Of a stretch of 64,000 nucleotides of DNA, positions 52,812 to 61,463 are shown in pieces (the first letter of the stretch is position 1; each line of letters starts with the position of its first letter). Origin of the DNA: Frankia sp. RB7 (GTDB lineage: Bacteria > Pseudomonadota > Alphaproteobacteria > Rhizobiales > Xanthobacteraceae). The DNA is taken from positions 1 through 64,000 of the forward strand of contig JAUEPE010000012.1 of NCBI GenBank assembly GCA_030403585.1. Reading direction: 5' to 3'. Under the pieces are notes generated by a model. The model was not told the DNA's origin, searched no databases, and saw only the letters and a list, made by a program, of their open reading frames with translations. Position numbers and translations under genes: made by a program.

Positions 52812-54683
52812 ATGGAATTACCCCTTCTGCATCTCGCCCTGGTCGGCACGCCCAACAGCGGCAAGACCTCGCTGTTCAATGCCCTGACCGGCAGCCGGCA
52901 AAAGGTCGCGAACTATCCGGGCGTCACGGTCGAGCGCAAGGAAGGTTTTTTCGTCACGCCCTTGGGGCGCCAGGTCTCCGTCGTCGACCTGCCTGGCACC
53001 TATTCGCTGCGCGGCCGCAGCCCGGACGAGGAGATCACCCGCGACTTCGTGCTCGGCAAGGCCTCCGGCGAGACCGTACCCGACCTCGTGCTGTGCGTGG
53101 CCGACTCCACCAATCTGCGCCTGACCATCCGCCTGCTGCTGGAGCTGAAGCGCACCGGACGGCCGATGATCCTCGTCCTCAACATGTTCGACATCGCGAA
53201 CCGCCGCGGCATCTCGGTCGACGTCGAGCGGCTTGCCAAGGAGCTCGGCGTCCCCGTGGTCACCTCGATCGCAGTGCGCAAGGGCGGCACGGCCGACCTG
53301 CTGGCGCTGACCGACGAGATCTCAGCCAAGCTCGCCGCCGAGCCGTCCGAGAACAACTGGCGCGCGCTCAGCGTCGCCGAATTGCGCGCGACCCAGCGCG
53401 AGGCCGATCGCATCATCAGCGACTGCGTCAGTCTGCCAAGCCGGCCCGACACCTGGACCGCGCGGATCGATGCGATCGTGCTGCATCCGGTCGGCGGGCT
53501 CATCGTGCTCGCGCTCATCCTGTTCGTGATGTTCCAGGCGGTGTTCGCCTGGGCGCAGCCGCTGATGGAACTGCTGCAATCCGGCTTCGACGCGCTCGGC
53601 GACGCCGTCCACGCCACCCTGCCCGAGGGCCTGGTGCAGAGCTTCCTTCAGAACGGCGTGATCTCGGGCGTCGGCAGCGTCATCGTGTTCCTGCCGCAGA
53701 TCATCATCATCTTCCTGTTCATCCTGCTGCTGGAAGATTTCGGCTACATGGCGCGCGCGGCGTTCCTGATGGACCGCATCATGGGCGGCGCGGGGCTGCA
53801 CGGCCGCGCCTTCATTCCGCTGCTGTCGAGCTTTGCCTGCGCCATTCCCGGCATCATGGCGACCCGCGTGATCGACAACAAGCGCGACCGGCTCACCACG
53901 ATCCTGATCGCGCCGCTGATGACCTGCTCGGCGCGCATTCCGGTCTACACGCTGATCATCTCGGCCTTCATTCCGGCCAAGGACGTCTGGGGCTTCATCA
54001 ACCTGCAGGGCCTCGTGATGTTCGGCCTCTATGCCACCGGCATCGCCAGCGCGCTTGCCGTCTCGTTCCTGATCAAGTTCTTCATGCTGCGCGACTATGC
54101 GCCGGCGCCGTTCATGCTGGAGCTGCCGGACTACAAGATGCCGCGGCTGAAATCGATCGCGATCGGCGTCACCACGCGGGCAAAAATGTTTTTGCACCGC
54201 GCCGGCACCACGATCTTCTCGATGATGGTGCTGATCTGGTTTCTGGCCTCGTTCCCGCAGCCGCCGGCGGGTGCGACCGAGCCCGCGATCGACTTCAGCC
54301 TCGCCGCCATCATCGGCAAGGCACTGGAGCCGCTGCTCGCCCCCGTCGGCTTCAACTGGCAGATCGCGGTCGCGCTGATCCCGGGCATGGCGGCGCGCGA
54401 GGTCGCGGTCGCGGCACTCGGCACCGTCTATGCGATCGAAGGCGGCAAGGAAGCGGCCGAGCAGATCGGTCAGGTGCTGGCGACGAAATGGTCGCTCGCG
54501 ACCGCGCTGTCGATGCTCGCCTGGTACATCTTCGCCCCGCAATGCGCATCCACGCTCGCCGTGATCCGGCGCGAGACCGGAAGCTGGGGCTGGATGGCAG
54601 CGACTTTCGGTTACATGCTGGTGCTGGCCTATGCGGCGAGCCTATTGACCTACAACGTCGCGGTCGCACTCGGGGCCGGCTAG
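52812..54683 (+). CDS. feoB: Ferrous iron transporter FeoB
   Basis: This 623-residue protein has an N-terminal G domain: G1 GTPNSGKTS, G2 PGVTVERKEG, G3 VDLPGTYSL and G4 LNMF (residues about 114-117; the usual NMxD is NMFD). Helices and the Gate motif PLLSSFACAIPGIMATR follow. It imports Fe(II) across the inner membrane, driven by GTP. It is shorter than E. coli FeoB (773 residues), as in many alphaproteobacteria, and lacks the FeoC-linked tail. feoA is directly upstream. Confidence 0.95.
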   Translation: MELPLLHLALVGTPNSGKTSLFNALTGSRQKVANYPGVTVERKEGFFVTPLGRQVSVVDLPGTYSLRGRSPDEEITRDFVLGKASGETVPDLVLCVADSTNLRLTIRLLLELKRTGRPMILVLNMFDIANRRGISVDVERLAKELGVPVVTSIAVRKGGTADLLALTDEISAKLAAEPSENNWRALSVAELRATQREADRIISDCVSLPSRPDTWTARIDAIVLHPVGGLIVLALILFVMFQAVFAWAQPLMELLQSGFDALGDAVHATLPEGLVQSFLQNGVISGVGSVIVFLPQIIIIFLFILLLEDFGYMARAAFLMDRIMGGAGLHGRAFIPLLSSFACAIPGIMATRVIDNKRDRLTTILIAPLMTCSARIPVYTLIISAFIPAKDVWGFINLQGLVMFGLYATGIASALAVSFLIKFFMLRDYAPAPFMLELPDYKMPRLKSIAIGVTTRAKMFLHRAGTTIFSMMVLIWFLASFPQPPAGATEPAIDFSLAAIIGKALEPLLAPVGFNWQIAVALIPGMAAREVAVAALGTVYAIEGGKEAAEQIGQVLATKWSLATALSMLAWYIFAPQCASTLAVIRRETGSWGWMAATFGYMLVLAYAASLLTYNVAVALGAG

Positions 54684-55085
54684 CCTCTCTCGCAACCAAA
54701 ACTGCGAAAACAACCCCATGCACAGTAGACGGGGGTTGCGAAATCAATGGCTTACGCGTGCGCAAAATCATGCGACCGCAGCCAAAGCTCGCAGGATGGG
54801 TAGAGCGAAAGCGAAACCCATCATCGCCTCCGAGCGTGCCGAGACGTGATGGGTTTCGCAAGAGCTCTACCCATCCTACGCATCACGCGCAGCGAGCGTT
54901 GACACGTCGGGCAAAACACCGGCACGATGCTATCATCAGCTTCAAAACATGACAGTCCAACTGTCGCTTTGACGTCAGCGTCAAACGCAGATGCCGTTTG
55001 CACTCATCATCTCCCGGCGTCATAGTTTAGCAACGCTGCCCGGACGTTCGAACCGGCTCAAAAAAACAAAGCGGGAGGCTGCGCC
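54684..55085. repeat. 402-bp gap with dispersed repeats
   Basis: No gene is supported. A palindrome at 54793-54877 has GGATGGGTAGAGCGAAAGCG and an inverted copy GAGCTCTACCCATCC. The same element recurs at 57146-57231. A second segment (about 54700-54780 and 54895-54950) matches parts of 4790-4925 and 56546-56600. These are Bradyrhizobium-type intergenic repeats with no known gene. Confidence 0.65.
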
Positions 55086-56411
55086 ATGCAGGACGTCGAG
55101 ACTCGTGTCATTGGCAAGGTGATGTGGCGGCTCATTCCGTTCCTGATCGTGTGCTACTTCGTGGCCTATCTCGACCGCGTCAATGTCGGCTTTGCCAAGC
55201 TGCACATGAACCAGGCGTTGGGTCTGAGCGAAGCGGCTTTCGGGCTGGGCGCCGGCTTGTTCTTCGTCGGCTACTTCCTGTTTGAAGTTCCCTCCAACAT
55301 TTTCCTGGAAAAGGTCGGCGCGCGTGTCTGGATCGCCCGCATCATGATTACCTGGGGGATCGTCTCGGCGGCTTTCGCATTCATCCCGTCGATATCGGCA
55401 GCAACTGGAATTCCGACGACGGGCGTTTTCTATTCGCTTCGTTTGCTGCTCGGCGCCTGCGAAGCGGGTTTCTTTCCCGGCATCATCTTCTACCTGACGC
55501 TCTGGTTTCCCGCCGTTTACCGCGCCCGGGTCATCAGCCTGTTCATGCTGGCCATCCCGATTTCGTCCATCATCGGATCACCCATCTCCGGGATGCTGCT
55601 CGGCGTGACCGGTTGGGGACTGGCAGGCTGGCAGTGGCTGTTCATTCTCGAAGCGGTGCCGTCGGTTCTGGTCGGCATTGGCGTCCTGCTCTATCTGACC
55701 GATTTCCCGCGCCAGGCCCGCTGGCTGCAACAAGACGAGATTGCCTGGTTGGAGAACGTGCAGGCCACCGAGAAGCGTAACAAGGAGCGCGTGGAACATC
55801 TGTCCCTCGGACAGGCGCTCACCGATCCCCGCATTCTCGCGTGCGCTCTGGTGTACTTCTGCCTGAACGCTGCAAGCTATGGCGTGGCGTTCTTCCTGCC
55901 GACCATCATCAAGGGCTTTGGCGTCAGTGACACCCAGACCGGCTTGCTCGCGGCGCTTCCCTTTGTTTTCGGAGCCGCCGGCATGGTGCTGCTTGGTCGT
56001 CATTCCGATCGGACCATGGAGCGAAAGGGTCACGTCGCCGTGGCACTCGTGATGGCAGCAGTCGGGGTCGGGTTGGCAGGTCTCGTTTCCAACTCCGTGC
56101 TCGTCATGGCGCTGCTCTGCTTTGCACAGATCGGCATCTCGGCGGTGCCTCCGATGTTCTGGCCACTGCCGGCAAGTTTTCTCACGGGAGCGTCGGCCGC
56201 CGCCGGCATCGCCGCGATCAACTCGCTCGGAAATCTTTCCGGCTTCGCCGGTCCTTACGCGATGGGGTATCTGAAGGATCTGACCGGCAATTTTACTGCG
56301 GGCCTGCTCCTGCTGGCGGGTTGCGCGCTGGTGGGCGCCGTCGTCGTCGTGATGCTGCGGATCGATGCAAGGCGCGAGCAATTGTCCGGTGAAATCGCAA
56401 TGGCGCATTAG
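55086..56411 (+). CDS. MFS transporter, anion:cation symporter-like
   Basis: This 441-residue protein has twelve hydrophobic segments. The start has the family motif PFLIVCYFVAYLDRVNVGFA and later the loop GARVWIARIMITWG. It resembles the 4-hydroxyphenylacetate/tartrate/phthalate permeases (ACS family), which take up organic acids with protons. The substrate is unknown. GGGAGG precedes the ATG. No catabolic genes adjoin it. Confidence 0.9.
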   Translation: MQDVETRVIGKVMWRLIPFLIVCYFVAYLDRVNVGFAKLHMNQALGLSEAAFGLGAGLFFVGYFLFEVPSNIFLEKVGARVWIARIMITWGIVSAAFAFIPSISAATGIPTTGVFYSLRLLLGACEAGFFPGIIFYLTLWFPAVYRARVISLFMLAIPISSIIGSPISGMLLGVTGWGLAGWQWLFILEAVPSVLVGIGVLLYLTDFPRQARWLQQDEIAWLENVQATEKRNKERVEHLSLGQALTDPRILACALVYFCLNAASYGVAFFLPTIIKGFGVSDTQTGLLAALPFVFGAAGMVLLGRHSDRTMERKGHVAVALVMAAVGVGLAGLVSNSVLVMALLCFAQIGISAVPPMFWPLPASFLTGASAAAGIAAINSLGNLSGFAGPYAMGYLKDLTGNFTAGLLLLAGCALVGAVVVVMLRIDARREQLSGEIAMAH

Positions 56412-56463
56412 ACGGCATGATGGCCGGTGGCTTCCGCGGAGCTGCTGGCGCATCGGCAAAAAC

Positions 56464-56605
56464 CGGATGGAGCGTAGCGAAATCCGGGATTCTCATCTCG
56501 CGGAAAAACCGTCCCGGATTGCGCTGCGCTCCATCCGGGCTGATGCGTCTGTTGACCCGTCGGGCAAAACAGCGGCACGATGGCATCATCACCATCAAGA
56601 TCGCG
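56464..56605. repeat. Palindromic repeat plus dispersed segment
   Basis: CGGATGGAGCGTAGCGAAAT and its inverted partner GCGCTGCGCTCCATCCG (56464-56538) form a palindrome of the same style as those at 54.8 and 57.2 kb. The adjoining segment to 56605 contains GTTGACCCGTCGGGCAAAAC, shared with 4.8 and 54.9 kb. It lies just ahead of the GNAT gene and is unlikely to be coding. Confidence 0.6.
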
Positions 56606-56634
56606 ATCGGCCTCTGAAGCGGCTATCTTGCTCC

Positions 56635-57132
56635 ATGGATCACTTTAGCACAGCAAGGCTGCTCGCCGAGCGGCTGCGCGAAGATCACCTCGCCGACCTC
56701 GTCGCGCTCCATCTCGATCCCGAGGTCTCCCGCTATCTCGGCGGCGTGCGCTCGGCCGAGGTGACGAAGACCTATCTCGCGACCAACATGGCCCATTGGG
56801 ACCAGCACGGCTTTGGGCTGTGGGCGCTGCGAACGAAGGACGGCGCCTTCGCCGGGCGGGCTGGGATCCGGCATATCCTCGTGGATGGCATCGATGAGCT
56901 CGAGATCGCCTACACGTTCAAGCGCGATGTCTGGGGTCGGGGATTTGCGAGCGAGATCGCGACCGCAATGACCGAGATCGGACTGTCACAGCTGAAATTG
57001 CCCTCGCTCATCGGCCTTGTCTTCGTCGCACATGGCGCATCGCGCCGCGTGCTGGAGAAGGCGAACTATCTGCTCGAGAAAAGCACGACGCATCACGGCG
57101 AAGACGTCGTGATCTACCGCATACGGCGGTGA
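56635..57132 (+). CDS. GNAT-family N-acetyltransferase (RimJ/RimL type)
   Basis: From the ATG at 56635 this 165-residue protein starts with the RimJ/RimL-type opening STARLLAERLREDHLADLVAL and has the acetyl-CoA region IAYTFKRDVWGRGFASEIAT. Its target (a protein N-terminus, peptide or small amine) is unknown. The frame upstream of 56635 reads through a palindromic repeat and was rejected. It stands alone between repeat elements. Confidence 0.88.
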   Translation: MDHFSTARLLAERLREDHLADLVALHLDPEVSRYLGGVRSAEVTKTYLATNMAHWDQHGFGLWALRTKDGAFAGRAGIRHILVDGIDELEIAYTFKRDVWGRGFASEIATAMTEIGLSQLKLPSLIGLVFVAHGASRRVLEKANYLLEKSTTHHGEDVVIYRIRR

Positions 57133-57466
57133 GATGAGCAACCTTGTAGGATGGGTAGAGCAAAGCGAAACCCATCACGCCCCAACATGCTCAAAACAAT
57201 GATGGGTTTCGCTACGCTCTACCCATCCTACGGACCATAGCCTCATGGCTGGCACCTTTCTCGCCGAGCATTGAGTTGTAACCATCGCGTCGGCTGGATT
57301 GAGGCGATGGCACAAAGTGCATAGCCAACCCCTCGACACAGACCTTATTGTGGGCGTTGTCCCTTCCTCGCCCAATTGTCGCAGATGACGGCGTTGCCCC
57401 GACTGACGTTGACCTGCCATCGGACGGGCATAGTGTACCTCCGAGCGCATGAAAACAGAGGTTGCA
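57133..57466. repeat. 334-bp gap with a palindromic repeat
   Basis: A palindromic element at 57146-57231 (GTAGGATGGGTAGAGCAAAG and inverted GCTCTACCCATCCTAC) matches that at 54793-54877. The rest of the gap, up to the DUF1254 start, has no clear gene. It should hold the DUF1254 promoter, which I could not identify with confidence. Confidence 0.6.
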
Positions 57467-58936
57467 ATGAAAAAAGTGATCCTGGCGACGTATCTTGTTG
57501 CGGCATCGTCCCATTTTGCAGTTGCTCAGACCAACAGGGATGGTTGGCTGAACAACGAAACCCTGGAAACCCGCTACGGCACATTCCAGTTCAAGAACGG
57601 CTATCCGGCAGGCAATTCCAGCGCGCGACTGCTGGACATGCAGAAGCTCAACCGCGCCATCGAAGTCTACACGACGCAGATGATGCGCGTGAGCGAGATC
57701 GGGCTGCGCGAGGGATTGCGCGAATTTGGCGCGCGCGCACCGCAGCACGTCGTCGTCTGGGAAAATTTGATGGACGCAAAGACGGTGTTGCTCACGGCGA
57801 ATACCGAAACAGTCTACGCGTTGAGCCATCTCGATGTGAAGACCGATGGACCCACCGTGGTCGAAGCGCCGCCGCACATGCTCGGTTTCCTCCAGGACGG
57901 CTTCCAGCGCTATCTGGCCGATGTCGGTTCGCTCGGGGCAGACAAGGGTGCGGGCGGAAAGTTCCTGGTCTTGCCGCCCGGATACACCGGGCCCGAGCCG
58001 GAGGGTTACTTCGTATCCCGCTCCCCGACCTATTCCGTCACGCTCGGACTGAGAGGTTTTCAAGTCGACGACAAGACCGATCAGGCCGTCGCCCTGATGA
58101 AGCAGATCAAGATCTATCCGCTTGCGAAGGCGGCGGCACCGCCAGCCATGCAGTTCATGAACGGCTCGAACCAGACCATCAATACGGTGTTTCCCGACAC
58201 GCTGCGGTATTTCGAACTGCTGGCAATGCTCGTGAACGAGGAGCCCGCTGAGCTGTTTGATCCGCTCGAGCGCTGGCAGATGCAGGCGATCGGCATCGAG
58301 AAGGGCAAGCCATTCACTCCCGACGACAAGACAAAAGCTCTCCTCTCGGAAGCAGCACGGATCGGTGGCGCCATCGCACGCGCCAACACCTATGACGATC
58401 CGGCGACGGTCTACTACTACCCGAGCCGCAAATGGCAGCAGATGCAGGGTGGACTGACCTACACTTTCGCGCGCGATGGCGCGCCCCAGATCGATATCCG
58501 CAACAACGTCTACTACATGGCCGCGGGCAACAGTCCGGCGATGATGGCCAAGAACGTCGGTCAGGGCTCGCAGTATCTCTGGACCTACCGCGACGCCAAA
58601 GGCGAATTTCTCGACGGCGGCAAGGCCTACCGTCTGCACGTGCTGGCGAACATCCCGGCCAAGGCGTTCTGGTCCGTCGTCGTCTACGACGCGCTGAGCC
58701 GTTCCGAGTTGCAGAACGGCCAGCCGCTCCCGTCAGTAAGCAGCTACGTCAATCCGAAGATGAATCCGGACGGCTCGGTCGACATCGCTTTCGGACCGAA
58801 TGAGCCGCAAGGCGGCGCGAACTGGATCAAAACCGTTCCCGGCAAAGGCTGGTTTCCGATCTTCCGCTTCTACAGCCCGACCGACGCTTTCTTCGACAAG
58901 ACCTGGGCCCTGAACGACATCGAAGCGGTGCAATAG
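57467..58936 (+). CDS. DUF1254 (with DUF1214) domain-containing secreted protein
   Basis: From the ATG at 57467 this is a 489-residue protein with a signal peptide (to about residue 20, SHFAVAQ). The N-terminal DUF1254 domain starts near ETRYGTFQFKNGYP and the C-terminal DUF1214 domain has WTYRDAKGEFLDGGKAYRLH and NAGGNANWIKT-like GGANWIKTVPGKGWFPIFRF. The function of the family is unknown; it is probably periplasmic. An ATG at 57449 is an alternative start. No partner genes are seen nearby. Confidence 0.9.
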   Translation: MKKVILATYLVAASSHFAVAQTNRDGWLNNETLETRYGTFQFKNGYPAGNSSARLLDMQKLNRAIEVYTTQMMRVSEIGLREGLREFGARAPQHVVVWENLMDAKTVLLTANTETVYALSHLDVKTDGPTVVEAPPHMLGFLQDGFQRYLADVGSLGADKGAGGKFLVLPPGYTGPEPEGYFVSRSPTYSVTLGLRGFQVDDKTDQAVALMKQIKIYPLAKAAAPPAMQFMNGSNQTINTVFPDTLRYFELLAMLVNEEPAELFDPLERWQMQAIGIEKGKPFTPDDKTKALLSEAARIGGAIARANTYDDPATVYYYPSRKWQQMQGGLTYTFARDGAPQIDIRNNVYYMAAGNSPAMMAKNVGQGSQYLWTYRDAKGEFLDGGKAYRLHVLANIPAKAFWSVVVYDALSRSELQNGQPLPSVSSYVNPKMNPDGSVDIAFGPNEPQGGANWIKTVPGKGWFPIFRFYSPTDAFFDKTWALNDIEAVQ

Positions 58937-58993
58937 GGAAAGTCGACGGCGCCGCTTTTGCCATCGCAAAAAGCACTCCGGGTCGATCGTCGG

Positions 58994-59590
58994 TCAGCCA
59001 CCGTCACCCGGCCACGCCGCCATCGCCGCCTCGGCTGCGCCTTTCAGGTCCGCCTGCGTGGCGCCGTCCTTGGCCTGGATGGCCATGCCCTGGAAGACGC
59101 TGAGATAGAACCGGCTGAGCGCAGCAACGTCGGTCGCACCGGGCAATTCGCCGCTGGCGACCGCCGCTGCGAGCCGCGCGCACAGACTGTCCAGCAGTTC
59201 GAGCCTGACCTTTCTCACCTCGCGCGTGATCGAGGCCGGCCATTCGTCGCTGACGGCGCTCAGCGCAACCATGCAGCCAGCCGGTGCCGTGCGGGATTTC
59301 GGCAGATTGCCGGCCGCCGCAAGCAGCAGATTCTCGACGCCGGCGCGTGCGGTCGCCCCGTCCGCGAGCTTGTCCCAGACCGCCTGCCCCTCGGTCGTGG
59401 CATAATGCTGGAATGCGGCCAGATACAGCGCCTCCTTGCTCTCGAAGGCCGCATAGAGGCTCGGCGAGCGGACGCCCATGGCGTCGCACAGATCGTTCAT
59501 CGAGGCGCCAGCGAAGCCCTTGCGCCAGAACAGCAGCATCGCGGCTTCGAGTGCCGCGTCACGATCAAATTCCCGTGGCCGTCCCGCCAT
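58994..59590 (-). CDS. TetR/AcrR-family transcriptional regulator
   Basis: From the ATG at 59590 this 198-residue regulator has the helix-turn-helix GRPREFDRDAALEAAMLLFW, then GASMNDLCDAMGVRSPSLYA and a helical C-terminus. It is divergent from the SDR gene at 59686, and the intergenic region has two matching sites, so it most likely represses the SDR gene and itself. The inducer is unknown. Confidence 0.93.
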   Translation of the reverse strand: MAGRPREFDRDAALEAAMLLFWRKGFAGASMNDLCDAMGVRSPSLYAAFESKEALYLAAFQHYATTEGQAVWDKLADGATARAGVENLLLAAAGNLPKSRTAPAGCMVALSAVSDEWPASITREVRKVRLELLDSLCARLAAAVASGELPGATDVAALSRFYLSVFQGMAIQAKDGATQADLKGAAEAAMAAWPGDGG

Positions 59591-59602
59591 GACGTCTCTT
59601 TC

Positions 59603-59618
59603 TGTAATGATCAACACA
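59603..59618. promoter_or_regulatory. TetR operator site 1
   Basis: TGTAATGATCAACACA fits TGT-N3-GATC-N3-ACA. It lies 12 bp from the TetR start and is the inverted partner of the site at 59658-59673. It probably controls the tetR promoter. Binding is inferred. Confidence 0.68.
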
Positions 59619-59657
59619 TAATTCACTTGACGCGGGCGATCAAGATCCCAGATATTC

Positions 59658-59673
59658 TGTGTCGATCATTACA
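59658..59673. promoter_or_regulatory. TetR operator site 2
   Basis: TGTGTCGATCATTACA is the reverse complement of site 1 apart from one base, and extended to 20 bp the two differ at two positions. It ends 12 bp ahead of the SDR start at 59686. Binding of the TetR product here would block the SDR promoter. Confidence 0.72.
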
Positions 59674-59685
59674 GAATAGGAGAGT

Positions 59686-60426
59686 ATGATGACATTGGCA
59701 GGAAAACGGGCCCTCGTGACGGGCGCGAGCAGGGGTATCGGCGCGGCCATCGCAAAGGCGCTCGCCGCGGAAGGCGCCGATGTCGCCATCACTTACGAAA
59801 AGTCCGCGGACAGCGCCGCGAAAATCGTCGACGCCATCAAGGCTTCGGGGCGGAAAGCAGTGGCGATCCAGGCCGACAGCGCCGATGTCGCCGCCGTCCA
59901 GGCCTCGGTCGACAAGACCGTCGCTGCGCTCGGCGGACTCGATATCCTGGTCAACAATGCCGGCATTCTGCGCCTTGGCGGCCTCCGCGACATGTCGCTC
60001 GCCGACATCGACGCGCTGCTGAACGTCAACGTGCGTTCGCCGATCGTGGCGAGCAAGGCGGCACTGCCCCATCTCGGCAAGGGCGGTCGCATCATCACCA
60101 TCGGCAGCTATTTCGCCGACCGCGTGCCGTCGCCGGCGCTCGGCATCTACGCCGCGTCGAAGTCGGCGCTGATCGCGTTCAACAAGGCGTTGGCGCGCGA
60201 ACTCGGCCCCAAGGACATTACCGTCAATCTGGTGCAGCCGGGCTCGATCAACACCGACATGAACCCGGCCCACGGCCCGACCGCGGAGACGCTGAAGCAG
60301 TTCATGGCGCTTGGCCGTTATGGCGCGCCGGACGACATCGCCAATGCGGTCGCGTTCCTGGCGAGCGAGAAGGCGAAATACATTACCGGCTCGGCCTTGA
60401 CCGTCGACGGCGGTGCGAACGCGTAG
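59686..60426 (+). CDS. SDR-family oxidoreductase (3-oxoacyl-ACP reductase-like)
   Basis: This 246-residue enzyme has the NAD(P)-binding TGASRGIGAAIAKALAAEG, the catalytic Ser141, Tyr155 and Lys159 (IYAASKSAL), and LVNNAG. It is of the FabG-like classical type and reduces a carbonyl with NADPH or NADH. The real substrate is not predictable. An ATG pair (MM) opens the frame, with AGGAG ahead. The divergent TetR gene and its paired sites suggest induction by an electrophile or related compound. Confidence 0.93.
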   Translation: MMTLAGKRALVTGASRGIGAAIAKALAAEGADVAITYEKSADSAAKIVDAIKASGRKAVAIQADSADVAAVQASVDKTVAALGGLDILVNNAGILRLGGLRDMSLADIDALLNVNVRSPIVASKAALPHLGKGGRIITIGSYFADRVPSPALGIYAASKSALIAFNKALARELGPKDITVNLVQPGSINTDMNPAHGPTAETLKQFMALGRYGAPDDIANAVAFLASEKAKYITGSALTVDGGANA

Positions 60427-60547
60427 ACGGCAAGGACGTGACGGCCGGGCCGAGATTCGGCCCGGCCGGATTTTCCGTTCGCGCGGCCGCAAAAATCCCA
60501 CTCGAATTTGAATGGCGTTCCCGCGACCGACTGTTTATGGTCGACCC

Positions 60548-60910
60548 ATGTCGCGCCTCTTATGTCTGTTTGTTGCTGTCATCCTCTCGCTGTTGCCGGC
60601 CATGGCGCCTGCCGCGTCCGTCGCAAAGAAGCCCAGGCAGAGCTGGCACGGCTACGGCTTCCTGCCGGGCTATCGGCAGCCGCTGAGCAACAGCCAGCCG
60701 ATCTACATGCAGAAGAACGGCTTTCGTCGCTACGCGCGCGAGAACCAGCGCCCCTGGTATATCGATCCCGTGCCGGCCTATTACCGCTACATTGACGGCG
60801 AACGATACTATTTCGGCCGGCCCGGCTTTGGCGGCTCCCGCTACAATGGCGGCAGTTTCGGTCCGTGCTGGACGCGGACGCCGATCGGCGCGATCTGGAA
60901 TTGCGGCTGA
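60548..60910 (+). CDS. Small secreted hypothetical protein
   Basis: From the ATG at 60548 this 120-residue protein has a signal peptide (to about residue 24, APAASV) and a Tyr/Gly/Arg-rich mature part, RQPLSNSQPIYMQKNGFRRY, then YYRYIDGERYYFGRPGFGGS and a C-terminal pair of Cys in GPCWTRTPIGAIWNCG. The length, signal and composition suggest a small periplasmic or surface protein with one disulfide. I do not recognise a family. It stands alone before the convergent fatty-acid-hydroxylase gene. Confidence 0.7.
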   Translation: MSRLLCLFVAVILSLLPAMAPAASVAKKPRQSWHGYGFLPGYRQPLSNSQPIYMQKNGFRRYARENQRPWYIDPVPAYYRYIDGERYYFGRPGFGGSRYNGGSFGPCWTRTPIGAIWNCG

Positions 60911-60914
60911 AGCA

Positions 60915-61463
60915 CTATTCGGAACAATACGTTCCGAACACGCGATCCCACATGCTGGTGACCACGCCGAAATTGCACGGCCGCTTGCCGTAGTGATGGC
61001 GCGTATGGCGCCGCTTCAGGCGCCAGAGATAGCCGCCGCGCTTCACGGGGTGATGGTGGATGATGTGGTGAAGCGCACCGAAATAGATGTAGCCGAGCAT
61101 CAGTCCCGCCGTGACGGTGCAGGCGCTGCCAAACCCGACCAACAGCCACACCGGCAGCAGCGATCCCAAACAGATCGAGCCCAGGCTCAGCCACAGCGGC
61201 GAGCCGACCAGCGCACGCGGGTCGGAATGGTGCATGTCGTGCAGGGCGGCGAGAAAGGCCGGACCGTGGAGCGCGAACCGGTGAATGACGTATTCGGCGA
61301 GGCTCCAGAGCAACAGCCCGCATGCAAAGCCGATCGCGGCCTCGTCCCAGCGCAGCGGCTCCTTCAGCAGCAACGCGACCGCGACCAGCGCTGCGCTTGC
61401 CAGCGGATAGAATGCGAAATCGACGAAGTACAAGAACGTTTTCAGTCGCATGGGTTTGCGCAT
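60915..61463 (-). CDS. Fatty acid hydroxylase/sterol desaturase-family membrane protein
   Basis: From the ATG at 61463 this 182-residue protein has about four helices and the His-rich di-iron motifs HRFALH, HDMHH, HHIIHHHP and RRHTRHHY. It belongs to the FA_hydroxylase superfamily and would oxidise a lipid or carotenoid-like substrate. The start overlaps the 3' end of the large AAA gene upstream by 22 bp, so it may be translated from the same transcript. An ATG at 61451 is an alternative. It is convergent with the small secreted protein gene. Confidence 0.87.
   Translation of the reverse strand: MRKPMRLKTFLYFVDFAFYPLASAALVAVALLLKEPLRWDEAAIGFACGLLLWSLAEYVIHRFALHGPAFLAALHDMHHSDPRALVGSPLWLSLGSICLGSLLPVWLLVGFGSACTVTAGLMLGYIYFGALHHIIHHHPVKRGGYLWRLKRRHTRHHYGKRPCNFGVVTSMWDRVFGTYCSE

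Noticed and set aside
53093..54952. 619-codon plus-strand frame inside feoB
   Set aside because: It is an alternate frame of feoB with Arg/His/Asp-rich composition; FeoB itself has all expected motifs.
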